Program-made: the position numbers and the translations under genes
The notes under the pieces: generated by a model
Told to the model about the DNA's origin: nothing
The model's input: the letters and a program-made list of their open reading frames with translations, nothing else
Databases searched by the model: none
Source of the DNA: Chinchilla lanigera
Taxonomy: Eukaryota; Chordata; Mammalia; Rodentia; Chinchillidae
Assembly: GCF_000276665.1 (NCBI RefSeq)
Contig: NW_004955425.1
Span: 22,505,943 to 22,569,942 of the forward strand
Length of the DNA: 64,000 bases
Direction of reading: 5' to 3'
Shown: positions 49,617 to 62,300 of the stretch, one piece after another
Layout of the letters: the number at the start of each line of letters is the position of its first letter
Position numbering within the stretch: position 1 is the stretch's first letter

Positions 49617-50701
49617 TATGACCGTTACCATTCCCAGGAAAGGTTTATTTTGCCTGCATTTATGCTTAAAGTTTCTTGACAGCCTGGGCATCTCAAAGCA
49701 CTCTAAGGCAGCAGTGTTTGCCTCTGAGTCTGTGGGTTCTTTAAACCTGTGTGCTAATTCAACAATGTAACATTTAATTATGTGAGGGTTTCTGTGTAGT
49801 TCTCCAACATCTGTGATATAATGATCCTTGTTAAACATGTATCCCATAAAGTGCCATAGTCTTTTAATGTGTAACATATTTAAGTATGTATATTATACAT
49901 ACACAAGTTTTGTGAAAGATGTGCAATAACAAAGGTGTATGTATGTTTTCTTTCTTTTGGAAACTGGACAGGAGTCAAAACAGGGATGTTTTCTGTTTTG
50001 GCAAAGGAGAGTTACACATTTTGCCTTCATGGCCTAGTCATTACCCCATAACAATTTTAATGCTACATGAAACTTATGTGAAGGAAAGACTGGTATGAAA
50101 TTGTTTTTTCCTGGGTCTAAATTATAATAATCACTATTTATGTGAAAGTTAAGCCAGCAAGCCAGGCCCAGTTAATACGAGTCTTTCGTGTGAAATGTGA
50201 AGCTGCGTGTTGCCTTTTCTGTTAGTGTGACAACTAGTTGCTGGAACCTAATCAATCACCAGGCGCTGCTTCTTAGCGTGCTTTCCTGGACCTTTTTAAC
50301 GCTAGACCACTGTGGAAGGGCTGACCGCAGGCCTTCTTAGCCTAAGTCTGGCTTGGACAGACCTCTGTGCAATAATGCCTGGCCTCAGGAATCCCTGCCT
50401 GCCTCTGTCTGGGTAGCAGTGACACCCTGTGGGCCAAGAGTCAGAGACGGCTGGGTTTCTTCTGAGACTGTGGTGAAACTCGAAGGAGGAGGGAGTCGTC
50501 AGGTGCTCCGGAGGAACTCGGCACACTTGACATTCAACAGCCACTTGAGCCACACAAAAACTGTATCACAGCGATGGACTCAATTTGAGCCCTCAAGTGT
50601 ATGGTTACCCTGTTATACTGTAAACTAATACATTATCTAGCATTCATGAGGTTCCTGTGCCTATGTATTTTCACAATGTGCTCCCTCCCTATCAGATTTG
50701 A

Positions 50702-50707
50702 ATTAAA
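50702..50707 (+). terminator. Candidate distal poly(A) signal ATTAAA of LHFPL2
   Basis: Common hexamer variant at the end of the long repeat-free block after LHFPL2; 'gatgtgtacagagtgg' GT-rich sequence follows within about 50 bases. Confidence 0.4.
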
Positions 50708-51072
50708 CCAGATTTTACAAACTCATTCAAGTCTGAGAATACTGGCTTCAATATGATGTGTACAGAGTGGCTGAGAAAGCACCTACCAGTCAAATATAGC
50801 CTACGCTTATTGGGACAGTGATGATAAAGATACTCAGGCATTTCCAACTATTCTATTACTAATAACATACATATCATATCGTTACTACAGGTTATTTTTT
50901 AGCTTCTAAATAAGTAATAGTTCTTCCTTGGGGAAGCATTAACATTATAGGGGAAAAACTTATTACATGAACATCTTGAAGTACAGCTACAAGATATGAA
51001 AAGGTTTCAAAGTATTTCTTTATATTTGTGACAAGGAAAAAGTGACCTGAAAGACACTCTCTTCTAACAAAG

Positions 51073-51188
51073 TAGCCAGGCATGGTGGCCTTTAATTCCA
51101 ACATTTAGGAGGCTGAAGCAGGAGGATTATGTAGGTTCAAAGCCAGCCTCAACTACCGAGCAAGACCCTTTCTCAAGAAAAATAAAAG
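51073..51188 (+). mobile_element. B1 SINE
   Basis: 'agccaggcatggtggccttt', 'ggaggctgaagcaggagga', 'gcaagaccctttctc' and A-rich tail. Confidence 0.85.
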
Positions 51189-52519
51189 CCAATCTTGTGG
51201 AGTTATTCATGTCTACACATAGCACAAGGTAAACCTGCATACAAGAAGCCTCACCCAGAGTAGTAAGATTCCTCATCTGTAAACTCAAAGATGACAGTAA
51301 ATACTGTCTTCATAAACTCAGCCAACTCTACTTCTCATGAGCACTTACTATTTGGTAGAATAAACAAAAATGGCTGTTCCCTGGTCCAGGGCTTATGGCC
51401 GCTCAAAGTATGTTTACACTTTGGTTCTAAACGTACATAATTTCTGACATATTTCTAACAGAAATCAAAGTTTTAAGAGCTGGCAAAACTATCCAAATCA
51501 CTGAAAAAAGTTTTCCACACAAATCAGAATCTCAATAGGCCAAGAAAAATTGGAAATTTTCTATAGCTTCTTCAGGTGTTATTTCATGTTTCTCAAAGGC
51601 ATCCCCAGGAGAAAGGCACTGACTTAGAGCTCAGCAAGGCTGTGAGCCTCCCAGTGCCTCCTAACCTGTTTTTAAGTGGCAGCCATGCTCTCGCGCAGCT
51701 TCCCATGACTGGTCTTCCTGGAACACACTCTCAACTTCCTCCTGGATTCCCTTCATCAGAAAAACCCACGACGGGGACGATCTTTATTCTCCTCATTTCT
51801 CTTGCATGACCTTTACTTCGGGAGTAATGAAGGAGAAGGGCATCAGCACAAACACCCTCCAAAGCAGCAAGACCACTAACCATCTTCACGTTAGAGGCCC
51901 TGCAAGCTCAGTTATGTGGTAGAGACCCCACTGCTGCCCCCACTACCTTTTCCCCTGCAGCTTCCTCTGCTTATCCTAGAGAGTTCTGCAAAATAACCCT
52001 TCAATGTGTGTACTACAATTTCATTCAGGTGCATGGCATACAGACATGAAGCACAAAGCCATATTAGAAAGGAAAGCCAATCAAATAACATGCAGCTACT
52101 AGCTCTGTCTTTTTATAGCCAAATATCCCGAAGAACTTAACACCTCCATGTAAGCAGTCCCACAAAGTCCTAGGCTGGGAAAACCATGCAATTTATTCAT
52201 GGGAGAAGCAAGCCCAAGTTCAGATGTGGTGGTGAAGACAATGTCAGGCTGAACTTGGGATGTTAGAGGCAATGGATAAATAGAGCAGTGAGGAAGGACA
52301 GTCTAGGCTGACCCCAGGTGTCACAGTCACCCAGATAAGGAGTCCAAAAGGAGCAGGGACGGTGGAGAGTGGGAAGAGTAGTGCAGGCTGCTGCTGGAGA
52401 CGTCCTGCGTGCAGCTGGGGACTGCATGGACTCGGGCGCCATGCAGCATGCGCTTACGTAGACACAGGTATGAGCACACGAAGAGAGCTGCATGTGTCTG
52501 GTTATTGTGTACTTCGCAC

Positions 52520-52655
52520 ACCTCATTTATTTCCCAGGACACTGTAAGGTAGGAGCTAGTACCCTCATCTGCAGACAAGTAACTGTCACTTAAGGAACAG
52601 CTAAGGTTAAGTCATTTGCCCTGGGTTAGAAAGCTAGTAGGTGACAGAGTGCAAA
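52520..52655 (-). mobile_element. MIR
   Basis: 'taaggtaggagctagtaccc', 'gttaagtcatttgccctggg', 'gaaagctagtaggtgacaga'. Confidence 0.7.
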
Positions 52656-52854
52656 TACAGGATGGACACTGAACACCCACCGTGCCCTTCTACCTAGAAT
52701 GATGAACAAGGGACGAAACAGTCAGTACAGCCAACACCATGGGTGCCAACAGTGCCCTCCAGTGTGACTCGAGAGAGACACATCCTAAGAGCACATCTGA
52801 TGAAAACACTGTTCTCTCCTCTCTTCCAGAGAAAAATCCAGCACTATTTTCTAT

Positions 52855-53039
52855 ATTTTTGTTTGTGTTAGGGGATTGAACCCAGGGCCTTCACACTGAT
52901 CTACACCCCAGCCCTTTTTTATTTTGAGACAGGGTCTCACTAAGTTGCTAAGTTGCCCAGGCTAGGCCCCAACTTGTGATCCTCCTGTCTCAGCTTCCCA
53001 GAGTTTTGAGATTACAGGATGTGCCACCACACCTGATTA
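52855..53039 (-). mobile_element. B1-ID dimer SINE (antisense)
   Basis: 'ggggattgaacccagggcc' ID half, then 'gagacagggtctcactaag' and 'gagattacaggatgtgccac' B1 half. Confidence 0.85.
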
Positions 53040-53974
53040 ATTTTTCATATTTTTGAAGATAACATTATTTTCAATTCATCAGTCATGATTCAGTTCAATC
53101 CTGACAACACACTGAAGATCCAACAGGTACATGAAAGTAAAAGAGATGATGGGCTCTGATCGTTATTATTTTCTTAGTATAAATAATTCTCACTCAGGGT
53201 AAGCAGCTATTATGTCACATAAGAAGCATATTTAACCTATTAAGGATTTGTCCTGCACGAAGTTTCCCCAAACATCCAAATGCCCAAGGTCATTCAGCAC
53301 ACACAGCTGTGGACGAGCACCTACAGGGTGGAGAGTTCAAATACACATGTGGTCATTTTTTCTTGGTTACGGACTCTTTTTCCTAGTGTCTATCATCACC
53401 GCAGGATGGAGAGGTAAAAGAGAAAGAATGGAGACAAGCGGCAGAAGCAACCCCTCAGTTTGGGGTTCTTCCCACCCTCACTCACAGAGTAACCCGGGGC
53501 TGATTTCCCAGTCAGCTATAAAAATAAGACTAGTAACAGAAACTGCGTCATAGATTCGGGTAACTAGTCACTAGTATATAGCAAGGCTTTAATATCTGAA
53601 GAAAACTAAGACAACCCTGTCTTCCCAGGTTAATATTATTTAGCGCTGTCTTGAGAAATTACATTTTGTCATCAAATCAATCTAATTTTACCTGGAGAGA
53701 CTCAGCAGACTGGCTACCTCAAGCCACTGTTTCTTTTTCCACATAAAACCGTTCAGCTGATCACTTCACCTTAGAGATTTCAGGAAGTAGGTTTCTCCAT
53801 GGATACAGTATATATCCCCATTTAGCAAAACTATACATACATAGAGAGAAACAGAGAGACAGACGGACAGACATACCAACACTGAGTGAACTCAAGGGAA
53901 AGCAGAATGATTAGAAAACAGACCTCCTTGTTATTTATCAAAACTTCTGGTATAAAAGACTTTATGGAAAAGGA

Positions 53975-54280
53975 TCATCTGGTACTGGTGAGGGTGTGGA
54001 GGGAGACACAAGTCACATAACATGGAGGCAAAAATCGGAGAGCAATTTGGCAATCCACATTAAGGGTCTTGTTAAAATATGTGTACCAGTGATCCAGCAA
54101 TTTGTCCTGAGGAAAGGACAAGAAGCTTGGGCCCCAAAATTTAGTGACAATGTATTCCTTGATAATCATTTATAATAAAGAAACCTGAACATCTGAACAT
54201 AAGGGAGTAAGAGCACTTTATGACAGCTGTACAGTTAAGTATTCCAGAAATACATTCAGAAATATAGTAACGGAAAAATG
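53975..54280 (+). mobile_element. Old L1 3' UTR fragment
   Basis: 'ctggtgagggtgtggaggga', 'agcaatttggcaatccacat', 'gtaccagtgatccagcaatt', 'ataataaagaaacctgaaca' follow the order of an L1M-type 3' UTR. Confidence 0.65.
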
Positions 54281-55023
54281 ATAGACCACTGTGTTAGTTA
54301 GAATGCTCCAGTGAAAGTAGTAAGAAATTATTCAGGAACAGTCAGGGAGAAAAGATGCTAAGAATATGAGGAGGATAATGGGCTGGAATCAGATGAGCAG
54401 GTGGGCCTCAAGAGGGAAAGGGAAAGCTGTGAAGGTCTCTTCCGTGTCCCTTTGCACATCCGCTTCAACCTTCATTCTCAGTGCGACCAGCTTTCTTCAT
54501 GGTTCCTCTTTCACAGAAGAACATGGCCACCCCAGAGGCGCCAAGTCCAAAAGAGTGCAGTTCTGGATCCCACTATTCAGCATGGAAACCCCTGAGGCAG
54601 GGCTGAGCGCACCATGACCTGATGACATCTAGACCAGTACGGTCGTCAGGGGTGCAAAGAAATGGCCTGAAAGAGCTGCGTAAACATCCCTAAAGGACCT
54701 GCTACGAGGAGGTACAGGGGAGTGTCATTTCTTAGTTTTAAGACGTCTTTCTACAAAAACTAACAGGAAAATATAAATCAGACTTCAACAGAAGTTTCTC
54801 ATGGGTATACAATTATGGGCAACCTGAGTTATCTTTTTGCATACACGACACAGAACACTCACTGCACTACCACATGGGTTCCTATGCCAGCTGAGAACAC
54901 GAACAGTGCTCATAAAACTTCTACAGGCTGAAAGTTTTGTCTCCCCAAAGCAAAGAGTAAAAATATGATGTAAACTCACGGGGAGGGTAAGAACACAGCA
55001 GGTCTTTTCCTGTTTCTTTAGGA

Positions 55024-55217
55024 CAGTGGTAGCAAACCTATGGAATACACAGTATTTGTTCTTCTTTTAAGATAAAAGATATTGATGCATGAGTTGTTTT
55101 TCCTAAACTAAAACCTCAGCATTTGGGTTTAACTGCAGCATTGGCACTCTGCAATAAATAAACGGGTTCAGGATTGCAGTTTGGGAACATGTCTCTCTAA
55201 AAGGTTCGGCATCACTT
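55024..55217. mobile_element. Small hAT-like non-autonomous element with imperfect terminal inverted repeats
   Basis: 194 bp bounded by CAGTGGTAGCAAACCTA at the left and, inverted at the right, AAGTGATGCCGAACCTT; 11-12 of the first 16 bases agree. Internal 'gcatgagttgtttttcctaa' and 'cactctgcaataaataaacg' are AT-rich and non-coding. No clear 8-base target duplication remains. Confidence 0.6.
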
Positions 55218-56408
55218 AGAATCTTTACATCCGAGCTGTTTACTTACAGATCAGTGAATACAACACACATGCTCTATAAAATGTGCCCTAAAATTCTAGT
55301 GGAAATCCTTCATTTTTTCATAGTACTTGACCACTGAGATATAACTTTTAGTTTAAGAAAAAGTATTTTAAACAATTCTAACATTTTCAAAACATTATTC
55401 CACTGCAATCTAAATAAATTACTGTGGTATTTGAAAACTTATCAAAGTGAGGCCTTTGCTATTTTTAACCATCCTCAATTAATTTTTAAGTTAACCATTC
55501 TTATATTACCTCTAAAGGTTTAATCACATAGAATCAACGAATTCCTCTAAATGTTCTCCTTATGGAAAAAAAAATGGAAAGATATGTAGTGAAATAGTGT
55601 GTAACAGCCATACTAATTCTAAGCCACACATAATAGGGAAGCATGTTCAAATGTAAATTCTGTAAACAGTCATGCCGAACACAAATTTGACCAATACAGA
55701 GGATGCTGATGTCAGCATTTTCAGCAGTCAGTATGGAAACACTGCACCGTTACAAATCACTTAGAGAAACAGCCAATAACCCTAACCGCATAAAGCCCCA
55801 TGAAGTGCGAGCTATACTTTACCTCAACATCAATTATAGTAAACAAAGGGTAAAAAAAATTCAAATTTATCTTTTTTTAGTCAGCACTCAGAAAATTAAA
55901 AACAAAAATTCCTATTTTATTCCAACATACATTTCTCAAAATAAGATACAATGTAAACATGATTTTTAGATTATACTTTTACATCTTTTTTAGCTGTGCC
56001 CAATGCACAAATAGGTACTTTCACCAGTGCGGAGAACAGGTGAGCAAGGTTGGGAACAGAACCCAGGTTCCGTCAAATCAGGACTACACAACTCGGGCGC
56101 ACCAATTTCAAGTCAAGGAAAAGTTTTTCCTTTTCATCTAACTTCTAGTCCTTAAACATGGGTAAAATATTTAGCATGGGTGAAGATCATGTTGTACTAC
56201 CTCTAAAGGTCTAACTGCAACAGAAAAAAAAATGTCACTTTATGTTGCTAAGTGATTTTTTTAACTCAATCTTTTATATTCTGTTTAGCAATGATACATT
56301 TTTAAAAAATTAAATGTGAAAAGAAACTTCTAGCTACATGCATAATTTCTGCATCTGAACTACGAATAGTGTTTAAAATTATACAAACAAATATCCAATA
56401 AACAGTAT

Positions 56409-56414
56409 TTTATT
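56409..56414 (-). terminator. Candidate distal poly(A) signal of SCAMP1
   Basis: AATAAA on the - strand about 2.6 kb downstream of the SCAMP1 stop, near the left end of the repeat-free block. Confidence 0.4.
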
Positions 56415-58818
56415 TTATGACACTCTGCATTAATACAATAAATATACAAAACTTCCAAACCACTGAAAACATGCAACATCAGAGGACAGATGGAAGGCAT
56501 TGGTACAGAACTGTGACAGTCACCATGACGGCAGCGCAGTATACGCACCTACAAAATATACAAACATCCCCAGATCAATAACTAAGACCCAGTTTACAAA
56601 TTACTGAGCAAGGATTTTTCCAGTGATCAAACTTTAGCTTGAAATAGAACAGCCATGATTTAATAATGCAAACTGAAAGATGACATGTAGGCCCACGATA
56701 TGAACACTATTTCGTGATTGTGGTGCCACATAATTTTAGTATTAAGTATGAAACACTAACAAATGGCAATCTTTTGCTAAATAAAATGTAACTGTTTACT
56801 GATTATTGTCAAGAAAATAGTGAATATGAGAATTTAAAGCTGCTTTCATACCTGATCAAACTGTAGGCATTGTCATCATTTTAATGTATACTTATGTTTT
56901 TAAAAACAATTTTCCCTCTCAAACTTGTATTAACCCAGGTAAATCTAAATTTAAAGTTTTTTTTTTTTCTATTCACACAGAAAAAGATACTGTGGGTTGT
57001 AATAATTGTTTGCTTTTAATAACGTTACCTTTGAAGATTTCTACATAAAAGAAACATTGCAATTCTGAAGGAGAGACTATCAGTATTTTTCAGAAGTCTC
57101 ATACAATAAATATTTTGTTATTATTGTATGTTTTTCTTTTATGAAAGAAAAACAAAAAATGAACTTGGAATATATATTAGTGGCAGGTACAGTGCTCTTG
57201 TATTTTGTGGTTAATGTTTTGAATGTCTGTAAAACCCACACTCAATAAAGTAAGTTTTCACTATGACTACAGGATCTAAAGGACCAGAACTGATGAGGTG
57301 GGTGAGAATGTAGATGAAGATGATCACTGATGGGAAGTATTTATAAAACAGATTTACTTCATACTCTGAATCCTATTTTATTCAGCATAAAAGAAATACC
57401 TTCCAACTATAGTACTCGGTAAAGTCCCAAATAGCGCAAATGTAAACACCGTCTAGATGAGCTGTGTTTCCAAGCAGCACAGAGCTTCCTCAACAGTAAG
57501 AACTTGGCATCCCACCCCCAACATGAAACTTACTTTAACTCCAGATTTGGGAAGGAGAAGAAAAGTGATGTATTCACATTTATGCCCACTTGATTTTTTT
57601 AAAAAAAGACTACTGGTCTCAATATAATCCAAGATATCATCCTTATTTAAAATCAGGCTGAATAAATCACTACCTATCATTCTGCAGTCAAAAGTTATCT
57701 AAAGGCTTTCAAACCACAGTAGCAAGATTTAGAAATTTGAGTCATTTAATCAATATTAAAAATAACTCAAAGTTTAAACCCAAGTATTCCCTAAGAATAA
57801 AGTTCTATGTGGCACAGTAATGATTTCAATGTTGATTATGTTCATAATTAATGCCTTTGACTGTATACATACTTTTTTGTTTGGTGCAATGTTTTGATTT
57901 TTCTATTGGTGAACAATTTAAATGTATTTGGTCTATCTCAAAAAGTGAAAGACGTAGGTGCATTATGGATTCAAGTATATTAGAAATGCTAAGGTCATTT
58001 TATTTTTAATACCACTAGAAGTGAGAAGCTAAAAGAAAAATTCCTTAAATACTGTATATTCTTTTTAGACAAGGATTAGGTTAGCCTTTAACACCTCTGT
58101 CAAAAATTACACACACACATACACGCACCCCAAAAATAAGCTGACAAACACAATCTCAGTTCAATTAAAAAAAGAGTACCCACAAGAATATACAAAAGTT
58201 TCCATACAGTAAAATTTTACTATATGAATACTGATGATCAGAAATAAAATAAAAGGAATTCTTATTACTATACTCTATTGCATTGACAAACTAACTTCTC
58301 TTTTGGATAATGCACTGCATATTATAGTAAAGTCTCATACTGTGCCCCAAGAAATTCTTATTTAAAAGCAACTATTACAGAAAATCGCTTCTATGATCCA
58401 TAAACAACCCTGATTCCTATAACTATACGCAGTACAGAACCCAAAACACTAATTCTTTTAAGCAACATGTTGCCATGCAAGATCAGAATTGTTATCAAAA
58501 TATCAGCTACTCTTAAAAAAGAAAATAAAGAAGACCAAATATACATCATCTACCACAAAGCACACAGGCTCTCACTGGTGATGAAACTGATAGAGAAGCA
58601 AGTCAACTTAAAATTCATGTCTCTGCTGGCCTATTTCTTTCAAAATAAATAAGGAAAAAAAAGAATGCTTTCCTGTGTCATCCTTACCTTTAAAGGGTCT
58701 TGAAAGAACAACTACAGTTAGTGCTAAGAGCTTTTTAGATTGTAAGTACCATGTTCATTTCAGCGAGTCACCACTGAAATAATTTGCTGAACACCATCCT
58801 CCGAAAATATGGAGAATA

Positions 58819-58824
58819 TTTATT
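58819..58824 (-). terminator. Candidate proximal poly(A) signal of SCAMP1
   Basis: TTTATT on the + strand, AATAAA on the - strand, about 215 bases downstream of the SCAMP1 stop codon. Confidence 0.4.
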
Positions 58825-59035
58825 TAGCATGTAATATTCTTCTGCTGGGGAACTGAAATATGAAAAAACTATTTGGTAAAATAAGGTGAGGAAGTTTTCT
58901 GCTTTTAGCCCATGCACATGTGAACAGGAAATATCCATGCTGTGTGTACTGTGTTTCCAACATAAAAACATCTGCAGAATACAGTAACTGGAGAGAATGG
59001 TACCGTCAGAAGGTAACAGCACACTGCGGAGGCCT

Positions 59036-59200
59036 CTAGAGCTGGTTCCCCTTGAAAGCGCTCTGAGCCGCACTTGTTGCCGCAGTGGAAGCTGCATTTG
59101 CAGCTGCAGTCTGGACAGTCTTGTTGGACATCACACCTGTTGCAAACTCCTGTTGAGCCTTCTCAAAACTAGCACCCGTTGTGCGATACAGTCCATGTAC
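59036..59200 (-). CDS. SCAMP1: SCAMP1, last coding exon (C-terminal 54 residues)
   Basis: Encodes the cytoplasmic C-terminus of secretory carrier-associated membrane protein 1, a four-pass protein of recycling endosomes, secretory vesicles and the trans-Golgi that takes part in vesicle trafficking and membrane fusion. On the - strand a good acceptor ('gtgcctttgtag') ends just right of 59200 and the exon opens in phase 0 with [19 protein letters not shown]. It continues through an alanine-rich tail ([15 protein letters not shown]) to GNQL and a TAG stop at 59036-59038. The match to human SCAMP1 is close; the terminal residue is Leu where I recall Ile. The tyrosine-containing start and the Ala-rich end fit the post-membrane-4 tail; the NPF repeats and the four membrane segments are on exons outside the window, to the right. 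Convergent with LHFPL2, as in human. Confidence 0.95.
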   Translation of the reverse strand, partial: VHGLYRTTGASFEKAQQEFATGVMSNKTVQTAAANAASTAATSAAQSAFKGNQL

Positions 59201-59900
59201 CTACAAAGGCACAGAGGGTGGGATCAGTGAGTGGCAATCTGCACATCATCTCCAGCATCCTTGAGCTCAACACCACTCAGAGATAATCAATTCTAGTCAT
59301 GATTCCTAGAATTAAAAGCACTAGGCAGCATGGGCACCCATTTGTATATAACATTCTCTTCACACAGGTTTTTCATTTTCCTCCCCAAGCTGAAGAGAGA
59401 ATTATGCCAATTCAAGCCAAAAATAAATAACTCTCAACCAACTGCAAAAAGCTGTCTTCCTCTGCATGCCATTAAGATATTACGGCACTACAACAGAACG
59501 ATTTAAATATAACAAGGGGTAGTCTGGTTTTAATTTGCTACCCTAGACAATTGAACACCTTTTCTATTTCTATGGTGGCTACATACACAGCACTATTTGT
59601 ATCATAATGTAATGGTATCATTTATAATTTCATTAACCAAGCACTATTGATATTCTTAAAACATACTGCTGGTATCCACTCTGCATATTATTTAGCTTTT
59701 TTTCTGATCAAGTTCTAAAGGATTTATGAAGAAATGCTATGGGGAATTGTATGTCTATAGTATGTGTCTTGACTTATTACTCAAATCTTGGAGTTTATTT
59801 TCATGAGTAAGGTTCAAAAATTTTCTATCACCATAAGCTACACAATCAAACCATGAAGCCTATCAATACATAACATGAATCACTCAATTTAACACAAATT

Positions 59901-59990
59901 CCCCCCCCCCGCCCCCAGTATCAGGAATCGAACTCACGACGTTGCACTTGCCAGGCAGGCGCTGTGCCGCTGAGCTAAATTCCCAGCCCC
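59901..59990 (-). mobile_element. ID SINE with a G-rich instead of A-rich tail
   Basis: Antisense ID element whose 3' end is C-rich on the + strand (59901-59916, 15 of 16 bases C) where other copies have poly-T. Duplication AACACAAATT at 59891-59900 and 59991-60000. Lies in SCAMP1 intron. Confidence 0.88.
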
Positions 59991-60449
59991 AACACAAATT
60001 TTAAAAAGGAAAAAATGAAATAAATTACATTTATTAATTCCATACTCACAAGCTTTAAGGTACATACAGGGGGACAAGTGACTCAATAATCACACTGTGA
60101 TTGGACCGACACTAGAAGCCACACTGGAATTTAATGAAAGCAAGTTTGGAGAAGGGCTGAGTGCACTGAGTCAGTGTTTTTTCCTCACCTTTTACTCTCA
60201 AACCTGGATACAAACAGTCACCAGACTGTAGCATGAATGTGGAGCAAAAAAAAAGGTAGAATAGGCCGAAGACTCTCAAGCCAAACTGGAATACTGGGGA
60301 GGAGTTTGAGGAAAAGCAGAGAGTACCATATTCACTGCACCAGTGTCTGAATGCCTGAACACCTACTCCAGGTCTGCCAGAGCAGGAAGGGAAAGACTCA
60401 GTATGGAGTTCAGAAGAAAAACAGACCAGAGACATAGACATGGAAACCA

Positions 60450-60800
60450 CTGGTATAAACCCCTCTCCCCAGATTCTCATGTCAAAATGCTAATAATCCC
60501 TAATATGACAGTACTGGGAGGTGGGGATCTCTGGGAGGCAATCAAATCATAAAAGTAAAACCCTTATGCATAGACTTGTATAAAGACCCCTGAGAGTTCT
60601 CCTGCCTCTCCCACCAGGTAAGGACATAGAAAATGGCTATGCCCCCACCGAACACACAATGACCCCAACCAAACACTCAATCTGCCAGTACCTCAACCCT
60701 GGACTTCTCAGCCTCCAGAATTGTAAGAAATAAAATATTTGTTCCTCAAACCACTAAATCTAAGGTGTATTAGTTATCATAACCTATAGGGACTAAGACA
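60450..60800 (+). mobile_element. MLT1-like LTR (ERVL-MaLR)
   Basis: 'cagcctccagaattgtaaga' and 'aataaaatatttgttcctc' and the terminal 'tagggactaagaca' are typical of the 3' half of MLT1 LTRs. LTR only, no coding part. Confidence 0.75.
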
Positions 60801-62149
60801 TTGTATAGATGGTAGCTGAAAGCTTGACATACATGAAACCATCTCCAGAGAGTATACACAGTAGAAAGAGAAGGAAGTCAAATACAGAAACATCCTAAGA
60901 TACCAATATTTTTTAAAGCATCCAAAACAAGAAGCAGTTGTTACAAGAAGAATGGGAACAACCAGGGATTTTTAATGACACCAAGGGAAGAAACTGCTAC
61001 AAGAAATAAGACGCTATTTGTTATCTGGGTAAAAGAAATATCCCGAAACCCCAAGTGTTTCTGATACAGTGGTGAAAGTAAATGTCACACTGCTGTGGAC
61101 CAGAGTATACAATAGTCTAGGGGAAGAAAAAGCACTGGCACACACACAGACTGAGAAACTACAAATTTTTTCTCCTAGTTCAGCACAATCATTCTGTACA
61201 GAATTAATTTTATTCCCTTTCCAAAACAAGTTTTCTATGGAAAATTAAAAATATAGATAAATTACCACTCCAATGTTAAAGAAATTTATCTTTCAGGGAA
61301 TACAAATGATTGTAGCCTAGAAAATAAGGCATGTAACAGAACTCTCATACATCTTAATAGATTCAATCCCAATGCAAACAATTACAAGTTCACTTGTCTG
61401 TCTTCCCTTTTTCCCTCCAAGTGTGCGGGCATGTAACAAAAAAATGTTAGTTCTAATTTGCCTGGTTATTTTATTTTTCATTTGGAATAGTTGATGTTAC
61501 CTGTTCATAGGCTTTAGAGTTTAACTACTTAAAATGTTACCAGTCTCATAGAGCAAAAGAAAGGTAGAACAGCCCACATTTTTCAAGTTAGTTATCTATG
61601 CAGACCCAGAGAGCCACCTAGAGGGAGAAGACCATGTATGTATTTAACGTATACTGAGCAAACGCGGTATTCTACTCATGTGAATAGCCTATTCTTTACT
61701 TCAAAGAATAGCAAGTTCTTTATTTCAGGGCCTTATGAAAGATGATAGGCTAATCATGAGATCAACATCTCAGAAAGCTTATTTCCCTCCTATCTTTACG
61801 AGTAATTCCTAAGAATAATTTGTATTCCTTAGAAAATCGGGGTCAAAATATTAACACAATGACTAATTTTAAGAACATATTTCTCTTTAAATAAATACTT
61901 GCTATTTGTACTTGGTATCTTTTCTATTTGTGAGAAAAATGTACTTACTTAAATATTTAGTTCTAGGACTATCATAGAAAGTGTACTTGATTTAGAGTCT
62001 CCTAAATCCACTACCTTCTAGCTAGTTGGCCACCACTGAAAACCTCATTTAATTCCCATATTTGTTGTTCCATCTGCTTCTCAGAGACTCCTAAAGATCA
62101 AATCAAAGGATTTATGGGTTAAATAATATAAATCAAAATTAACTTGGTT

Positions 62150-62300
62150 TTCTTTTTTTGAGACAAGTTTTTCACTGTGTTTCAGGCTGGCCTTGAACTC
62201 TCTATGTAGAGCCCAGGCTGGCCTTTAATATGCAGCCATTCTCCTGCCTCAGCCTCCAAAGTATGAAGATTACAGACATGTGCCACCATGCCTGGCTAAA
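62150..62300 (-). mobile_element. B1 SINE (antisense) in SCAMP1 intron
   Basis: 'gagacaagtttttcactgtg', 'ggctggccttgaactctc', 'gccaccatgcctggc'; it includes a duplicated 'caggctggcctt' segment. Confidence 0.85.

Larger units (their letters stand above)
47208..50725 (+). other. LHFPL2: LHFPL2 3' UTR (inferred extent)
   Basis: Follows the TAG at 47205-47207. It is remarkably free of SINEs for about 3.5 kb, unlike the intron, as expected for a transcribed UTR under some constraint. Candidate poly(A) hexamers are AATAAA at 49611 and ATTAAA at 50702. The distal one gives a UTR of about 3.5 kb. A poly-T run (49548-49560) and a short triple TTTGGCC repeat (48710-48730) lie within. The end point is an inference. 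Confidence 0.6.
50726..56389. other. Intergenic strip between convergent LHFPL2 and SCAMP1
   Basis: About 5.7 kb between the inferred 3' ends, with a B1, a B1-ID dimer, a MIR, an old L1 end and the hAT-like element. No gene recognised. Confidence 0.6.
56390..59035 (-). other. SCAMP1: SCAMP1 3' UTR (inferred extent)
   Basis: AT-rich, SINE-free sequence next to the SCAMP1 stop, about 2.6 kb long. On the - strand an AATAAA lies at 58819-58824 (about 215 bases after the stop) and another at 56409-56414, which would give short and long 3' ends. A CA-rich run at 58110-58130 and a 12-base poly-T (56959-56970) lie inside. The limits are inferred from repeat content and hexamers. Confidence 0.55.
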
